Shown: positions 1 to 10,187 of the stretch, piece after piece
Layout: each line of letters starts with the position of its first letter
Numbering within the stretch: the stretch's first letter is position 1
Source of the DNA: a virus
IMG/VR virus record: IMGVR_UViG_3300042923_000474
Location: 124,001-188,000 of that record
Length of the DNA: 64,000 nucleotides
Reading direction: 5' to 3' (one strand)
Notes under the pieces: generated by a model
Databases searched by the model: none
Seen by the model: only the letters and a program-made list of their open reading frames with translations
Told to the model about the DNA's origin: nothing
Translations under genes and position numbers: made by a program

Positions 1-3000
1 GTAGGGCACCTACACCGGGGATTCGACTAAGCATGCCACCAAGGCGACCAACACCAGGGATACGGCCCAGTTTGCCACGCAGCCAACGACCAGCTCCCTT
101 GGTCTTGTTCCAGAGCTTACCCAGTCCTTTCTTACCATGCTCTGCCAAATCAGCAGCATTAGCAGCGTCCTGCAGATCCAACCCACCTTCTTCATCCTCC
201 TCTTTCTTCTTGCCCCCGAACAAACCTTTGAGCTTATCACCCAAAGCGGCCAGTAGCCCACCGCCAGCAGCGGCCTTACCAGCACCCCCAGCACCCATGG
301 CCTCACGATCCTTATCCTTCTCGGACTTGGCGTTGCGCTTGGCTAGGATGTCCTGCCAGCTACCTTCCACGACACCGTCACCATCTCGGTCACCGGTCTT
401 ACGCTTCTTGTTCGCTGGGTTCATCTGGGCGATCTGTTCAAGGATCGCAGTTTGCACCTCAAGTTGAGCCGACAGGATTCCGTTTGCGCCCGAGTCTTCA
501 CTCAGCCAACGGTTGATCTTGCCACCCAATCCAGACAGGGAACTCAACGCCCAGTTGCCGAAGCCCTTGGCACGTTTCAGTACGCCCTTACCGAAGTTCT
601 TGAGACCTGTGTAAAGCTTCTTGCCATTTTCCCACGCAGCATTGCCCATCGCTTTAACGCGACTGACTGCCGTGAGCCAGTTGGCCTTGACCTTTTCGCC
701 GTACTGGTCGACCAAGCCCTTACGCATGTCATCCAATGACAGTACGAGGTTACCCTGCAAGTCCACCACGTCGCCCTTGATGTCGCTGAGCTTGGTGATG
801 ACCTTGTTAGTGGCCTTGTCGATGTACCCGCCGTTCTGCAACACGAACTTGAGCAGACGAGGTGTGTCCTCACCCGCCACGTAGACGTCGTGCAGCTCGG
901 TCATCTTGCCCCAGGCCCAGTCTTTAGCAGACTTGAACGCGCCAGTGATCTTGCCGGCCAAATTACCCCAAGCCCCAGATACCCGCTCAAACAGGTTCTT
1001 GCCCAAGTCCTTGACGTTCTTGATACCGGCCATCACAACACGGCGACCCAGTCGGTCATGCAGACCCTTCTTGATGTCGTCGATGGTCAGGACAATGCGA
1101 GTGGTACCGTCGTCCATCAACTCTTCCACTTCCCCGGTGATATCGGAAAGCTTCTTGATGATTTTGCCGGTGACCTTGTCGCGGTACATGCCCAGTTCAA
1201 TCTTGCGGGCTTCCAGTGCAGCGCGTTCCCAACCCTTGACATAGACGTCAACGATCTGACCTTTCCAGTTGTCGGCAAAGGTAGCGAGCTGCCCCATCTT
1301 GTCCTTACCGAAGGACAACGCCTTGCCTGCTGTTTGACGAGCAGAGGTCAGACGATTGCCGACTGCTTTACGGGCTTTACCGAACATGTCACGAGCGCCT
1401 GTGAGCGCGCGCTTGCCACGGTTCTTCCACACGGCACCTTCGGTACCCAGTTGCTTGCCATTCACGATGAACAGATCGTCAGACACCACCACGTTGGCTT
1501 GTTGACGGCCGTCCGTGAGAATGTCCATGATCTCTTCCAACACCAGCGTTTGATAGCCTGAGTTGTAAGTGTCGTTCATGCTTTGCAGCGCTTCAATGAT
1601 CTTGTCCATACGGGACATGTATTCATCGATTGGACCACAGCATGCATCATCGTCGTTCTTAGCCTTGGTGTCTTGCAGAGCCTTGGCCATGGCTTCGCCC
1701 ATCAGGTTGTAATTGATGGTGCCACCGGTTGGGAGCAGGGGTTGCTTACTGCGGTTCTGTTGAGCCAGCAGCTGTTGGTTGGTGAACTGTTGCAACGAGG
1801 TGGACAGATTGTTGATGGCCTTGTTACCAGCACCTTTACCGCCGCCGCCCCACTGACGACCTTTAGGTGAGTAGGCCCGTGGACCGAAGTCCTGACCCGC
1901 CTGCCCTTCACCCAAACGCAGATCATTGATCGCATCAAGGTTCAGTGTAACGTGGCCGTCCTTCTCATTCAGCAGACCAGCAGCAATCAGTTCTTCCTTG
2001 TACCCCGCATCCACCAATGTTTTAATCATTGGCATTGGGTCTTGGAAGTTGTGACGCATGCCCTGCAGCAGGTTACCAATGTCGGCTTCCTTGTTGTTGA
2101 TGTCTTCCGACGGGCTGGTGAACGAGCCATCCACTTGACGACCAAAGCGTTTGGACAGCAGATCCCGTACCGCAGCTTTACCCGCAGCACTGCCCGGACC
2201 GTACATCGCACCGCCGTTAGCCAAAGCCTTGACGTCGAACTTACGGTTACGCATGTTCAGCTCAGCCAAGTGACGTTGCAACGCTTTACGGCCATCGCCT
2301 TTGAGTTCACCGTCTGGATCAATCTCTTTGATGATCTTGTCCAAACCCTCAACGTTGTACTTGTCCTGGCCTTCGGTCATGAACTGATTGACCACCCGCT
2401 TGACCATGGACTTGGAATCGGTAAAGACTCCAGAGGTCGCGTCGTAGCGAATCATCGGCACGTCTTCATCACCCGTACGGAACTTCACCACCTCATGGTG
2501 GATACGGGCAAGCAAGCCTGGGATGACATCAATGATGGAGCGGTTGGTCAACTGGTTGAAGTTGTCCGGCATATGGCCTTGTTGTAGGTCATTGCCTTTA
2601 AGCGAGGTTTCCAGTTGAGTCGTGTGCAACAACGAACGGCCCAAGTCCTTGAAGAACCCTTTAACGGTGCCATCGTTCTCACGCTTACCAGCCTGCTCAT
2701 CCAACCAGCGGCCACCGTTGGTCATGACGTTACGGAACATGCCCTGACGGGAGTTGAACTTGTCGTGTTGACCGAACTTCGCCTTGACGCGGTCACCGTA
2801 CTTGTTAACAACCCAATCAGAACCCACACCCAGACCCAAGTCGAGAATGGTTTGCAGGCTGTCGTCTTCACCACCCTGCTGCTTCAACTCGTTCTGCATC
2901 TGGATGACGTCACCAGCGGCATCAGCACCGCCACGGAAACCATCACGAGCCGAACGCAGTTTGTCACCAATGGTACGGGTAACGCGGCCTTTAATGTTGT

Positions 3001-3901
3001 TGGTCGTCTTGGCCAGGTAATCGCCTAGATTACCCGAGAGTGCCTGCGACACCTGACCCAGCAGACGCTGTTGAGTCAGTCGGGTGAACTCTTCAGACTT
3101 GGTGATCTTCACAGCCTCAGGCAAGGCGGTGTTCTTGACGATCAGGTCCAAGCGGTTCAATGTATCGGCGGTGGCTCGGGTGACGTTGTCCACCAAGTCG
3201 GCCATCATGAAGTTTTGGTTCAGCTGCAGTTCAAGCGACTTGCGCTTCCAGCGAGCATCCACCCCTTCATTGTAATCGCGCAGTTGCCGCAGCGTGGTGT
3301 CCATCGACCCGAACGCGGCCATCTGCGTGGTGAAGCGTTTACGAACGTTGACTTCACCTGCAATCCGACGAGCCTCAGCGGTTTCCTTATCGGCAACGGC
3401 TTGGTCATTCTGGATGCCCATGATCTCGTCAAGTTTGGACGCAATGTCTTCTTGACGCTCTTGTTCCTTCGACTTGTAATTGCCGTAGGAATCATCTTCC
3501 CCGGCTATCTTGTCAAGGAACTTGCCTAACTTATCAGGGAGACTCCCCCGCACTTTTGGCAAAGTACGACGAAGGGTTTTTTGCATGTCGGTCTTGGTCT
3601 TTTGGACCTCGCCCATGTTGACATCAAAAATATCTTTCATGCTGGAGGCAGTATCGAAACCTACCCCGACAACATCGCTGTAAGCCCCTGGCATTGTTTT
3701 CGTCAGAGTCTTACGGATACGACCAGGGTCAGCTATCGTCTTGCCAACAGACTTCATTGCGGTGGAGGCGACTTTGCGCACTGGAGATCGGTCGTCCTTT
3801 GGTTCTTCGAAAGCATCATCGAAGTCAAAGTCCGGCCAATCCAGGTCGTCCATGTTGTCGATATCGAAGTTGATATCTCCACCCTTATCTTTTTTGGCCA
3901 T
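1..3901 (-). CDS. Giant tail / tape-measure-like virion protein, phiKZ gp181-like (3' end outside window)
   Basis: An uninterrupted minus-strand frame of 1300 codons runs off the left edge. It begins MAKKDKGGD; an in-frame ATG four codons upstream (3913) is an alternative start. The protein is long, polar and Gly/Lys/Ala-rich, with an acidic N-terminus (many Asp at residues 10-40) and long helical stretches, as expected of a tape measure or inner tail protein. Two imperfect internal repeats near positions 1035-1270 and 690-905 share a DVYV...G.Y.DK.T.K.I.KLSDI pattern. In phiKZ the gp181 virion transglycosylase/large tail protein lies next to RNAP gene 180, and here the gene is divergent from the RNAP gene, which is the main support. 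No transglycosylase motif is visible in the part present; it could lie beyond the edge. Identity is inferred from context, length and composition. Confidence 0.6.
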   Translation of the reverse strand, partial: MAKKDKGGDINFDIDNMDDLDWPDFDFDDAFEEPKDDRSPVRKVASTAMKSVGKTIADPGRIRKTLTKTMPGAYSDVVGVGFDTASSMKDIFDVNMGEVQKTKTDMQKTLRRTLPKVRGSLPDKLGKFLDKIAGEDDSYGNYKSKEQERQEDIASKLDEIMGIQNDQAVADKETAEARRIAGEVNVRKRFTTQMAAFGSMDTTLRQLRDYNEGVDARWKRKSLELQLNQNFMMADLVDNVTRATADTLNRLDLIVKNTALPEAVKITKSEEFTRLTQQRLLGQVSQALSGNLGDYLAKTTNNIKGRVTRTIGDKLRSARDGFRGGADAAGDVIQMQNELKQQGGEDDSLQTILDLGLGVGSDWVVNKYGDRVKAKFGQHDKFNSRQGMFRNVMTNGGRWLDEQAGKRENDGTVKGFFKDLGRSLLHTTQLETSLKGNDLQQGHMPDNFNQLTNRSIIDVIPGLLARIHHEVVKFRTGDEDVPMIRYDATSGVFTDSKSMVKRVVNQFMTEGQDKYNVEGLDKIIKEIDPDGELKGDGRKALQRHLAELNMRNRKFDVKALANGGAMYGPGSAAGKAAVRDLLSKRFGRQVDGSFTSPSEDINNKEADIGNLLQGMRHNFQDPMPMIKTLVDAGYKEELIAAGLLNEKDGHVTLNLDAINDLRLGEGQAGQDFGPRAYSPKGRQWGGGGKGAGNKAINNLSTSLQQFTNQQLLAQQNRSKQPLLPTGGTINYNLMGEAMAKALQDTKAKNDDDACCGPIDEYMSRMDKIIEALQSMNDTYNSGYQTLVLEEIMDILTDGRQQANVVVSDDLFIVNGKQLGTEGAVWKNRGKRALTGARDMFGKARKAVGNRLTSARQTAGKALSFGKDKMGQLATFADNWKGQIVDVYVKGWERAALEARKIELGMYRDKVTGKIIKKLSDITGEVEELMDDGTTRIVLTIDDIKKGLHDRLGRRVVMAGIKNVKDLGKNLFERVSGAWGNLAGKITGAFKSAKDWAWGKMTELHDVYVAGEDTPRLLKFVLQNGGYIDKATNKVITKLSDIKGDVVDLQGNLVLSLDDMRKGLVDQYGEKVKANWLTAVSRVKAMGNAAWENGKKLYTGLKNFGKGVLKRAKGFGNWALSSLSGLGGKINRWLSEDSGANGILSAQLEVQTAILEQIAQMNPANKKRKTGDRDGDGVVEGSWQDILAKRNAKSEKDKDREAMGAGGAGKAAAGGGLLAALGDKLKGLFGGKKKEEDEEGGLDLQDAANAADLAEHGKKGLGKLWNKTKGAGRWLRGKLGRIPGVGRLGGMLSRIPGVGAL

Positions 3902-3964
3902 AGCAACACCCATTGGTCAAAAGTTTCTTAATCATACATTAACTTGAAATCGGTGAAGGGCCTT
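3902..3964. promoter_or_regulatory. Divergent intergenic region between the giant tail gene and RNAP beta'
   Basis: This A+T-rich spacer must hold promoters for both directions. On the minus strand a TATG (complement of 3934-3937) lies about 30 bases upstream of the tail gene start, resembling the short TATG element described for phiKZ late promoters. On plus, a GAAGGG Shine-Dalgarno stands just before the ATG at 3965. The promoter reading is inference from a four-base motif. Confidence 0.35.
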
Positions 3965-5584
3965 ATGAAAAAGACCATGCTGCCCGCCAACGTCTGGATT
4001 CTTGACACCAATTTACCTAAGGTCAAGAGTCTGCGCACCGTTACCACGTTGGACATCAACGAAGGTGCGACCAGGGTGCTTCACCCTGAGGGACTGTTCT
4101 CTACCCAAATCTTCGGGCGGGTAGGTGCGGATGAGCGCGACACCACATTTGGTAAGATTGATCTGGCCGTGCCAGTCTTCGATCCGACCACGTTTGATTT
4201 GTTGATGTCGCTTAAAGGCTTGTACCCAGCCATTATCAACGAGCAGAAGTACGCCAAGTTCGATGACGTGGAAAAGGACTTCATCGTCTCTGATCCTGTC
4301 AACGGCGATACCGGCTTTGACTTCTTCTTTAAGCACTGGAAGAAGATCCAGTTCACTCGCAACAACTCAGATCGCCGGAACATCAAGATCCAGCAGATCG
4401 AGAAGTACAAGGACGTCGCTGAGATTCGGCACTTCGCTGTTTTGCCAGCCGGGTTGCGTGAAATTGAAGTGAACGATGCAGGGCGTCAGGAAGAGCACGA
4501 GATTAATGAGCTGTACCGTCGTGTGCTCTCCTCTGCGCGTGTTATGAACATCGGCAATACAACGGGCGACATTCGTTCGTTAAACGCCCCACGGCGCTCC
4601 CTGCAGCGTGCCATTCAAGAAGTCTGGCAGTACCTGTTTGACTTCATCGGTGGCAAGCGTGGTTACATGGCCGTGCGCATGGCCAGCCGTCGAGTGTTCG
4701 ATGGTACTCGAAACGTGATTACTGCAATGGACCCGGTACGCGCTGAGATTGGCGTCGGTGAACCATTGGACCTGAACCACACCCAGGTCGGCATCTTCCA
4801 GACTGCCAAAGGCACTCGCCCGATGACCATTGGTCGTCTGCGTAAAGCCATGTTTGACCATGTGTTTGAGAACTCACCTGAGTCCACTCACGCTTGGCTC
4901 ATCAATCCAAAAGACTTTGCCCGTGTGCATGTCAATGTGGGTCACCAACTGAAAGACCGTTGGACCACCAAAGACGGGTTGGGTAAAGTCATCGAATCGT
5001 TCCGTGAAGACAGCCTACGCCAGCGAGCGATAATGATCGCAGGTATGTATGTAGGTCTGGTGTATGAAACAGAAGACACCTTCAAGGTCTTCTACGACAT
5101 GGCCGAGCTGCCGAAGGAATTGGATCGTGCGAAAGTGCGCCCCATGAACTTGACGGATTTCATCTATCTTAACTGTATCGATGATTGGCTCAAGTGCTAC
5201 GTCTTCCCCACCCGCTACCCTGTGGCAGGTGCTGGTTCTATTTATCCATCGAAACCCAGCCTGGTCTCTACGGTGCCGTCTAAGCAGTGCCGTGAACTGG
5301 ATGACAACTGGGAACCGTCGGATCGGGTGATCGCAAGCTACCCGGTTCTGAACGCAGTCTATTACGACTCGATGTCGGTGCACATGGCCATGCTCGTGGG
5401 CCTGTCTGCTGACCATGACGGTGACATGACCTCAGCCAACTATGTATTCTCTAAAGAATCCATCGCCGAACTGCAAGCGCACTTCGACAAGGCTGAAACT
5501 TACTTGAACCCAGATGGTGGGCTGAAGTCCTCCATGGACTACTACACGCTCACGCTGGTAACGCACAACATGAGCCGGAGATAA
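3965..5584 (+). CDS. Multisubunit RNA polymerase beta'-like subunit (N-terminal/catalytic part), phiKZ gp180-like
   Basis: This 539-residue protein carries the universal beta' metal-binding motif as DHDGD at residues 483-487 (NADFDGD in bacteria), with all three Asp kept to chelate the catalytic Mg. It ends about 50 residues later, so it holds only the N-terminal part of a full beta' subunit; the C-terminal part must come from another gene, as in phiKZ-like phages where subunits are split. The start chosen is the ATG at 3965 with a GAAGGG ribosome site, not an in-frame TTG at 3944. It is followed after two bases by the beta-like gene. Location beside a tail gene suggests the virion RNAP that is injected and reads early genes; that assignment is inference. 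Confidence 0.85.
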   Translation: MKKTMLPANVWILDTNLPKVKSLRTVTTLDINEGATRVLHPEGLFSTQIFGRVGADERDTTFGKIDLAVPVFDPTTFDLLMSLKGLYPAIINEQKYAKFDDVEKDFIVSDPVNGDTGFDFFFKHWKKIQFTRNNSDRRNIKIQQIEKYKDVAEIRHFAVLPAGLREIEVNDAGRQEEHEINELYRRVLSSARVMNIGNTTGDIRSLNAPRRSLQRAIQEVWQYLFDFIGGKRGYMAVRMASRRVFDGTRNVITAMDPVRAEIGVGEPLDLNHTQVGIFQTAKGTRPMTIGRLRKAMFDHVFENSPESTHAWLINPKDFARVHVNVGHQLKDRWTTKDGLGKVIESFREDSLRQRAIMIAGMYVGLVYETEDTFKVFYDMAELPKELDRAKVRPMNLTDFIYLNCIDDWLKCYVFPTRYPVAGAGSIYPSKPSLVSTVPSKQCRELDDNWEPSDRVIASYPVLNAVYYDSMSVHMAMLVGLSADHDGDMTSANYVFSKESIAELQAHFDKAETYLNPDGGLKSSMDYYTLTLVTHNMSRR

Positions 5585-5586
5585 TC

Positions 5587-8500
5587 ATGGTTCGTTTCGA
5601 AGCATTTAACCGCCGACACGGTTTGATCAGATCTGAGTATCTGAGCATGCCGCGTTTGGCGGACATGGTTAAGGTGGAGTTCCCCGCAGCGTCGGTGATT
5701 CACTATCTGCCTGAGAGCGATGTGGATTGGTGGCCCGAGCCTACGTGGTGGATGATCCGTCAGACCGCTGGCGACATTTGGGTTGAGCATAGCCTTGAGT
5801 TCAATGCGACTCACGGTAAAACCATCCCGGTCACTGGCAGTCCGCAGAACGCTATCCGCAAGTATCACCAACGTTTCCCTACGCTTAAAAAGGTGATCAG
5901 TCAGGACGCAGCCCTGCGCAACGAAATGAGCTGCTTGGTTATCAACCATGCAATCGCCCGTCACTTCCTGAAGTATCAGGGTACTCAGTTCATCGAGTAC
6001 AGCCGCAACCGCAACATCCGTGACAACATCTTCGACGTTATCGCCAAGATGGTTAAGCAGGTAGATCGCCAGCACTTTGTGCCGATCCGCATGCCAACCA
6101 CGTTCCCGGTGTTGAATCAGATCCAAAAGGCTGAGCGTGAAGAGATCCTGACCATTGACTCGGTCAAGCGCTTTACGTCGCTGGAGCATTTGATGTTCCT
6201 GGAGATCTGGCGTTGGTTGGGTGATCCGGGTCCTCGCAAAGGTAAAGGCGGTGAAGACCTTGATCGTGGCGTATTGTCTCAGTTGCTCAAGATTCCAGAA
6301 GACAAGCTCCAACATGTGAACTTCGTGTTCACGGTGCGTGGCAACTGGATGATGTACAACTTGGCGGATCTGGCAGCGCTCAAGAAGATCGAGGCCAACC
6401 CCAAAGGCAAGTGGGAACCTCTGCAGATGCAGAAGCGTTTCCTCAACGCATTGATTCAATTGGTAGAAGCCGGCATCAATGCGGAAAAAAAGCCAGAAGG
6501 GTTGCTCGATCAAGAAGCGCCGGAAGAGCAGTCCAACCAAAAGACAAACCAGGAGATCCAAGCCCACAACGAAGTGATCTTGTCCCAGGTACCGGTGTCG
6601 AAGGAAATCTCGTCGAAGATCGAACGGAACCAGCCATCGACATTGTCGACGATCGGCGTGGACAGCTCCCAAGGAACTACAGTCCTTCCGCGCTCGGTCG
6701 AGGAGGAGGTGGCAGCGAAGGATCAAGCGAGCAAGGAGAAGGAATTATCGGAAGCGTTATCCGCCGCCTCGCAGGGCGCAAAGGTTTCAAGTGATCTGAC
6801 GGACGAGGAAATCGACGCCAACCTTGAAGCACTGGAACGCGTGGAACAGATTCAGCAGGGTGCTGACTTCCATCCGGTGAACCCGAACGCCAACCCATTA
6901 GAGGAAGGCATTCTCTCCCGTGGTCGTGCATTGGCCAAAGACGGGGTGATCTCGGGCGCTGAACTGCGCCGCATTGAGAACCTCGCTGAAGGCTACAAGA
7001 AGATCAAGAACCCCTTCGGTCCTGGTCTGATGCACGAAGCTGCTGTGGTCACGCCTGAAGAGCTGGTGGTTGAGCCTGAGGAGTATCACGTCAAGGGCCC
7101 GATCTTCGATCAGTCCATGCTGTCTTCTTCGGTGCGGGTAGCGAACGCCAAGTACGTCAAGCACACCATGAACAAGGACGTGGTGAACTGCATCCTGAAC
7201 TTCCAGCGTACAGGTTTGGCAGTGACAGGTGTGGAACTGGACAAGTCCAAGTCCATTTTGGGTGAGCAGAACATTCTGTCTATCCGCTGGCAACCAATCG
7301 GTGGGGCTGCTTCTACAAGCCGCATCATCTATCCGGTGGTCAACGAGGAAGGTGTGTTCAAAGCAGGTGGCACCCGCTACCGCATGCGCACTCAGCGTAC
7401 CGACGTACCGATCCGTATTGTGGCCCCTGGCCGAGTGTCTTTGACCAGCTACTATGGCAAGATCAATGTCTCGTTGTCTGAGCGTGAGATCCACAACTAT
7501 GGCCGTTGGTTGACTGACCAGATCAGTGCACTGTCGATGGAGAGCAATGGACCCATCAAGGAGATCCACTTCACCAACGTGTTTGACCGCTCGATCGTAG
7601 CGCCTAAGGCTTACACCCGTTTGGCCCACAGTGTTCACACGATGCAAGTCGGTGACATGAACCTCAACTTCAAGCACAAGGAACGTTTGAACTTCGCTAA
7701 GGAAGCGGAGATCTTTGCACTGGAGCAAGACGGTTCTGTGGTCGTGGGTAAAACCAATCTGGGCCAACTGATCACCATCAACCCTGAGAACCAGTTCGTG
7801 GTCAAAGGGCAGCCTCGTGGGACCATCGAAGAGATCCTGAAACTGGATCAAACCGGTGCACCTCATCAGGTGGCGATGATGCGTCTGCGTGGTCAGTGGG
7901 TTCCGTTGGGCGTGATCATGGCCAGCTACATTGGCCTGTCTGCATTGATCAGTCGAGTAAAGGCTACTGTCCGTCGTGTCAAGGCGGGCGATCGCATGAA
8001 CCTCGAACCCCACGAGTACGCGATTCGTTTCAGCGATGAGTCTCTGGTGTTGGATTCCCGTGAACAGCTGCCGATGTTGCTGCTGTCGGGTTTCCGCTTC
8101 TATCACAAAGAGATCCGTCAGATCAGCGTCTACAGTTTTGACAACAAACCTGCGTACGGCATTCTCCTCGATGCCAAGTCCCGTAACGGGGCGTACACAG
8201 TTGAGTTGGAAATGCTGAACGACCTGTTCGTTGATCCGATGACCCGTGACCTACTCAAGGAGATGAAGGAGCCTACTGAGTGGCAACCTCTGATCATGCG
8301 TGCAGCGCAGCTTCTGCTACAGGACTACGCGCCGGATGAAGTGGACGGGGCGTACATGTTGCTCAAGGGTTACGAGCGTGTACCGGGTGCTGTGTACCGT
8401 GAGCTGGTAGCTGCAACGCGTCAGTACAAGTTGCGTAGCCGTGTGACCAAAGCCTCTATCGACATGAAGCCCACCGCTGTGTGGAATAGCTTTACTGCCG

Positions 8501-9942
8501 ACAGTGCAATCAGTCCGGTCAACGACTGCAACCCGATTGCGGATCTGCGGGCTTCTGAAGCCGTGACCTACATCGGTGCTGGTGGTCGTAGCAAACGTTC
8601 CATGGTGGCTCGTACTCGTAAGTACCATCGCAACGACATGGGTACGATTGGCGAACAAACGGTGGACAGTGGTGACGTAGGTATCAACGTCTACATGAGC
8701 GCCAATCCACGCATTGTCAACACACGCGGTCTCACTAAGCCTGCTCCTAATGCTGACGTGGGCATTTCGTCTTTGGTTTCTACTGCTGCCATGCTGTCTC
8801 CAGGCGCAGACATCGACGATCCAAAGCGTGTGAACTTTATCGGTATCCAGCATGGTTCCGGTATTGGTGCAGTCGGTTATCGCACCATGCCGTACGCCAC
8901 TGGTTATGAGCAGGTCATTGCTCACCGCTCGGGCAAGAAGTTTGCTTACGCGGCCAAAGGTAAAGGCGTGGTGGCCAGCATCAAGAACAACGTCCTGAAA
9001 GTGAAGTACGAGGACGACTCTGTCGATGCAGTAGAAGTGGGCCGGGTGTTCACAAGCGGGGAAGGTCACACTTACCCGAACGACTTGATCTGTACGGTCA
9101 AGGCGGGTGACACAGTGGACGTGGGTGACATCCTCGTTTACAACAACTGGTTCTTTGAGCCGTCGCCTTTTGCACCGCGTCAGGTTACCTACAAGCATGG
9201 CGTCCCTGTGCGAGTGGCCCTGTTGGAATCGGTGAACACGCTGGAGGACAGCTCGCGTATTTCGTCGAAGATCTCTGCGGCGATGCGAGCCTACGAAACT
9301 GAGATCCGTGAGTTGGTGCTGGACTTTAAAGTCACGCTCCACGCACTGGTTGAAGAAGGCGAAGAGGTTCACCCGGACGATACTCTATGTACCATGGAAG
9401 ACCCCACCTCTACGGCGGCGGATCTGTTCTCTGAAGTCGGTGTCAGCTCGCTGCAAATGCTGGTTGACAAGGCTCCACGTGCCAAGCTGCATGGTCGGGT
9501 AGACCGTATCGAGATTGCCTACAACGGTGAACTCGAAGACATGTCGCCTAGTCTGCGCAAAGTAGTGGAAGAGGCTGACCGCAAGCTGCGGAACAAGAAC
9601 CGGGATCTGGGTGATGACGTTAGCGAAGGCCGTGCTGATGAAAGCATGCGCGTCAATAACCAACCACTGCAGATGGACCAGCTCGTCATCCGAATCTTTA
9701 TCTCTCACGGGCGTGACGCCTTCGCGGGCGACAAAGGGGTACTGGGCAACCAGATGAAGTCGGTGTTCGGGCAGGTTATTCCGGGTACGTTCGAAACAGA
9801 GTCGGGTGTTCCACTGGACATGGAATTCTCGGACAAATCCATTGAAGACCGGATTGTTCGTTCGTCTCGTAAGTCGGGCATGATGAATGCTCTGCTGATA
9901 CACACAGGGTCAAGAGGTGTAGCTGCTTACCGGGGCGCGTAG
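5587..9942 (+). CDS. Multisubunit RNA polymerase beta-like subunit, phiKZ gp178-like
   Basis: The 1451-residue product has the beta C-terminal signature GDKGVLGNQMKSVFG at about 1381-1395, followed by ESGVPLDMEFSDKSIEDRIV, which corresponds to the bacterial GNKG(V)ISK...G.P.D..L region; the Lys of GDKG matches a conserved active-site lysine. The N-terminal 300 residues form a compact region, then residues about 300-420 are a low-complexity Glu/Lys/Gln/Ser/Ala linker before the larger C-terminal part, so two beta segments may be fused through a linker. The ATG at 5587 has GGAG six bases upstream and follows the beta' stop at once. The stop codon lies in the loop of the terminator hairpin. Confidence 0.85.
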   Translation: MVRFEAFNRRHGLIRSEYLSMPRLADMVKVEFPAASVIHYLPESDVDWWPEPTWWMIRQTAGDIWVEHSLEFNATHGKTIPVTGSPQNAIRKYHQRFPTLKKVISQDAALRNEMSCLVINHAIARHFLKYQGTQFIEYSRNRNIRDNIFDVIAKMVKQVDRQHFVPIRMPTTFPVLNQIQKAEREEILTIDSVKRFTSLEHLMFLEIWRWLGDPGPRKGKGGEDLDRGVLSQLLKIPEDKLQHVNFVFTVRGNWMMYNLADLAALKKIEANPKGKWEPLQMQKRFLNALIQLVEAGINAEKKPEGLLDQEAPEEQSNQKTNQEIQAHNEVILSQVPVSKEISSKIERNQPSTLSTIGVDSSQGTTVLPRSVEEEVAAKDQASKEKELSEALSAASQGAKVSSDLTDEEIDANLEALERVEQIQQGADFHPVNPNANPLEEGILSRGRALAKDGVISGAELRRIENLAEGYKKIKNPFGPGLMHEAAVVTPEELVVEPEEYHVKGPIFDQSMLSSSVRVANAKYVKHTMNKDVVNCILNFQRTGLAVTGVELDKSKSILGEQNILSIRWQPIGGAASTSRIIYPVVNEEGVFKAGGTRYRMRTQRTDVPIRIVAPGRVSLTSYYGKINVSLSEREIHNYGRWLTDQISALSMESNGPIKEIHFTNVFDRSIVAPKAYTRLAHSVHTMQVGDMNLNFKHKERLNFAKEAEIFALEQDGSVVVGKTNLGQLITINPENQFVVKGQPRGTIEEILKLDQTGAPHQVAMMRLRGQWVPLGVIMASYIGLSALISRVKATVRRVKAGDRMNLEPHEYAIRFSDESLVLDSREQLPMLLLSGFRFYHKEIRQISVYSFDNKPAYGILLDAKSRNGAYTVELEMLNDLFVDPMTRDLLKEMKEPTEWQPLIMRAAQLLLQDYAPDEVDGAYMLLKGYERVPGAVYRELVAATRQYKLRSRVTKASIDMKPTAVWNSFTADSAISPVNDCNPIADLRASEAVTYIGAGGRSKRSMVARTRKYHRNDMGTIGEQTVDSGDVGINVYMSANPRIVNTRGLTKPAPNADVGISSLVSTAAMLSPGADIDDPKRVNFIGIQHGSGIGAVGYRTMPYATGYEQVIAHRSGKKFAYAAKGKGVVASIKNNVLKVKYEDDSVDAVEVGRVFTSGEGHTYPNDLICTVKAGDTVDVGDILVYNNWFFEPSPFAPRQVTYKHGVPVRVALLESVNTLEDSSRISSKISAAMRAYETEIRELVLDFKVTLHALVEEGEEVHPDDTLCTMEDPTSTAADLFSEVGVSSLQMLVDKAPRAKLHGRVDRIEIAYNGELEDMSPSLRKVVEEADRKLRNKNRDLGDDVSEGRADESMRVNNQPLQMDQLVIRIFISHGRDAFAGDKGVLGNQMKSVFGQVIPGTFETESGVPLDMEFSDKSIEDRIVRSSRKSGMMNALLIHTGSRGVAAYRGA

Positions 9943-9960
9943 CCCCGGTGTTTCTTTTTT
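9929..9960 (+). terminator. Rho-independent-type terminator of the RNAP operon, overlapping the stop codon
   Basis: An eight-base-pair stem (ACCGGGGC at 9929-9936 with GCCCCGGT at 9942-9949) encloses the beta stop codon, followed by a T-rich tract to 9960. Confidence 0.85.
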
Positions 9961-9985
9961 GTTCCATTGAAGCTGGAGATCGTCC

Positions 9986-10177
9986 ATGGACGTCAATCAA
10001 ATCCGTCTGATCGAGCACAACACCGCGGTGGTGGCCAACGTGCTTAACGTCGTTACTCTGGCCATTGGTCAGGTGGCTGGCAAACAGGTTCAGCGTAAGC
10101 TGGATCAAGAAACCGTCTCCGATGAAGCACTGACCAGTCTGGTTGCTGCTCGTCTGAAAAACACCCTGAAGTTGTAA
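9986..10177 (+). CDS. Small hypothetical protein (63 aa)
   Basis: A short Val/Leu-rich, probably helical protein beginning MDVNQIRLIE, with GGAG seven bases before the ATG. It sits between the RNAP terminator and a 476-residue gene with ten bases to spare, so it probably opens the next operon. No family recognised. Confidence 0.6.
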   Translation: MDVNQIRLIEHNTAVVANVLNVVTLAIGQVAGKQVQRKLDQETVSDEALTSLVAARLKNTLKL

Positions 10178-10187
10178 GGAGCGCCCA

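Noticed and set aside
890-3529. Several 130-220-codon plus-strand frames in the first 3.6 kb
   Set aside because: All are antisense to the single continuous 1300-codon minus-strand frame and have no leader sites.
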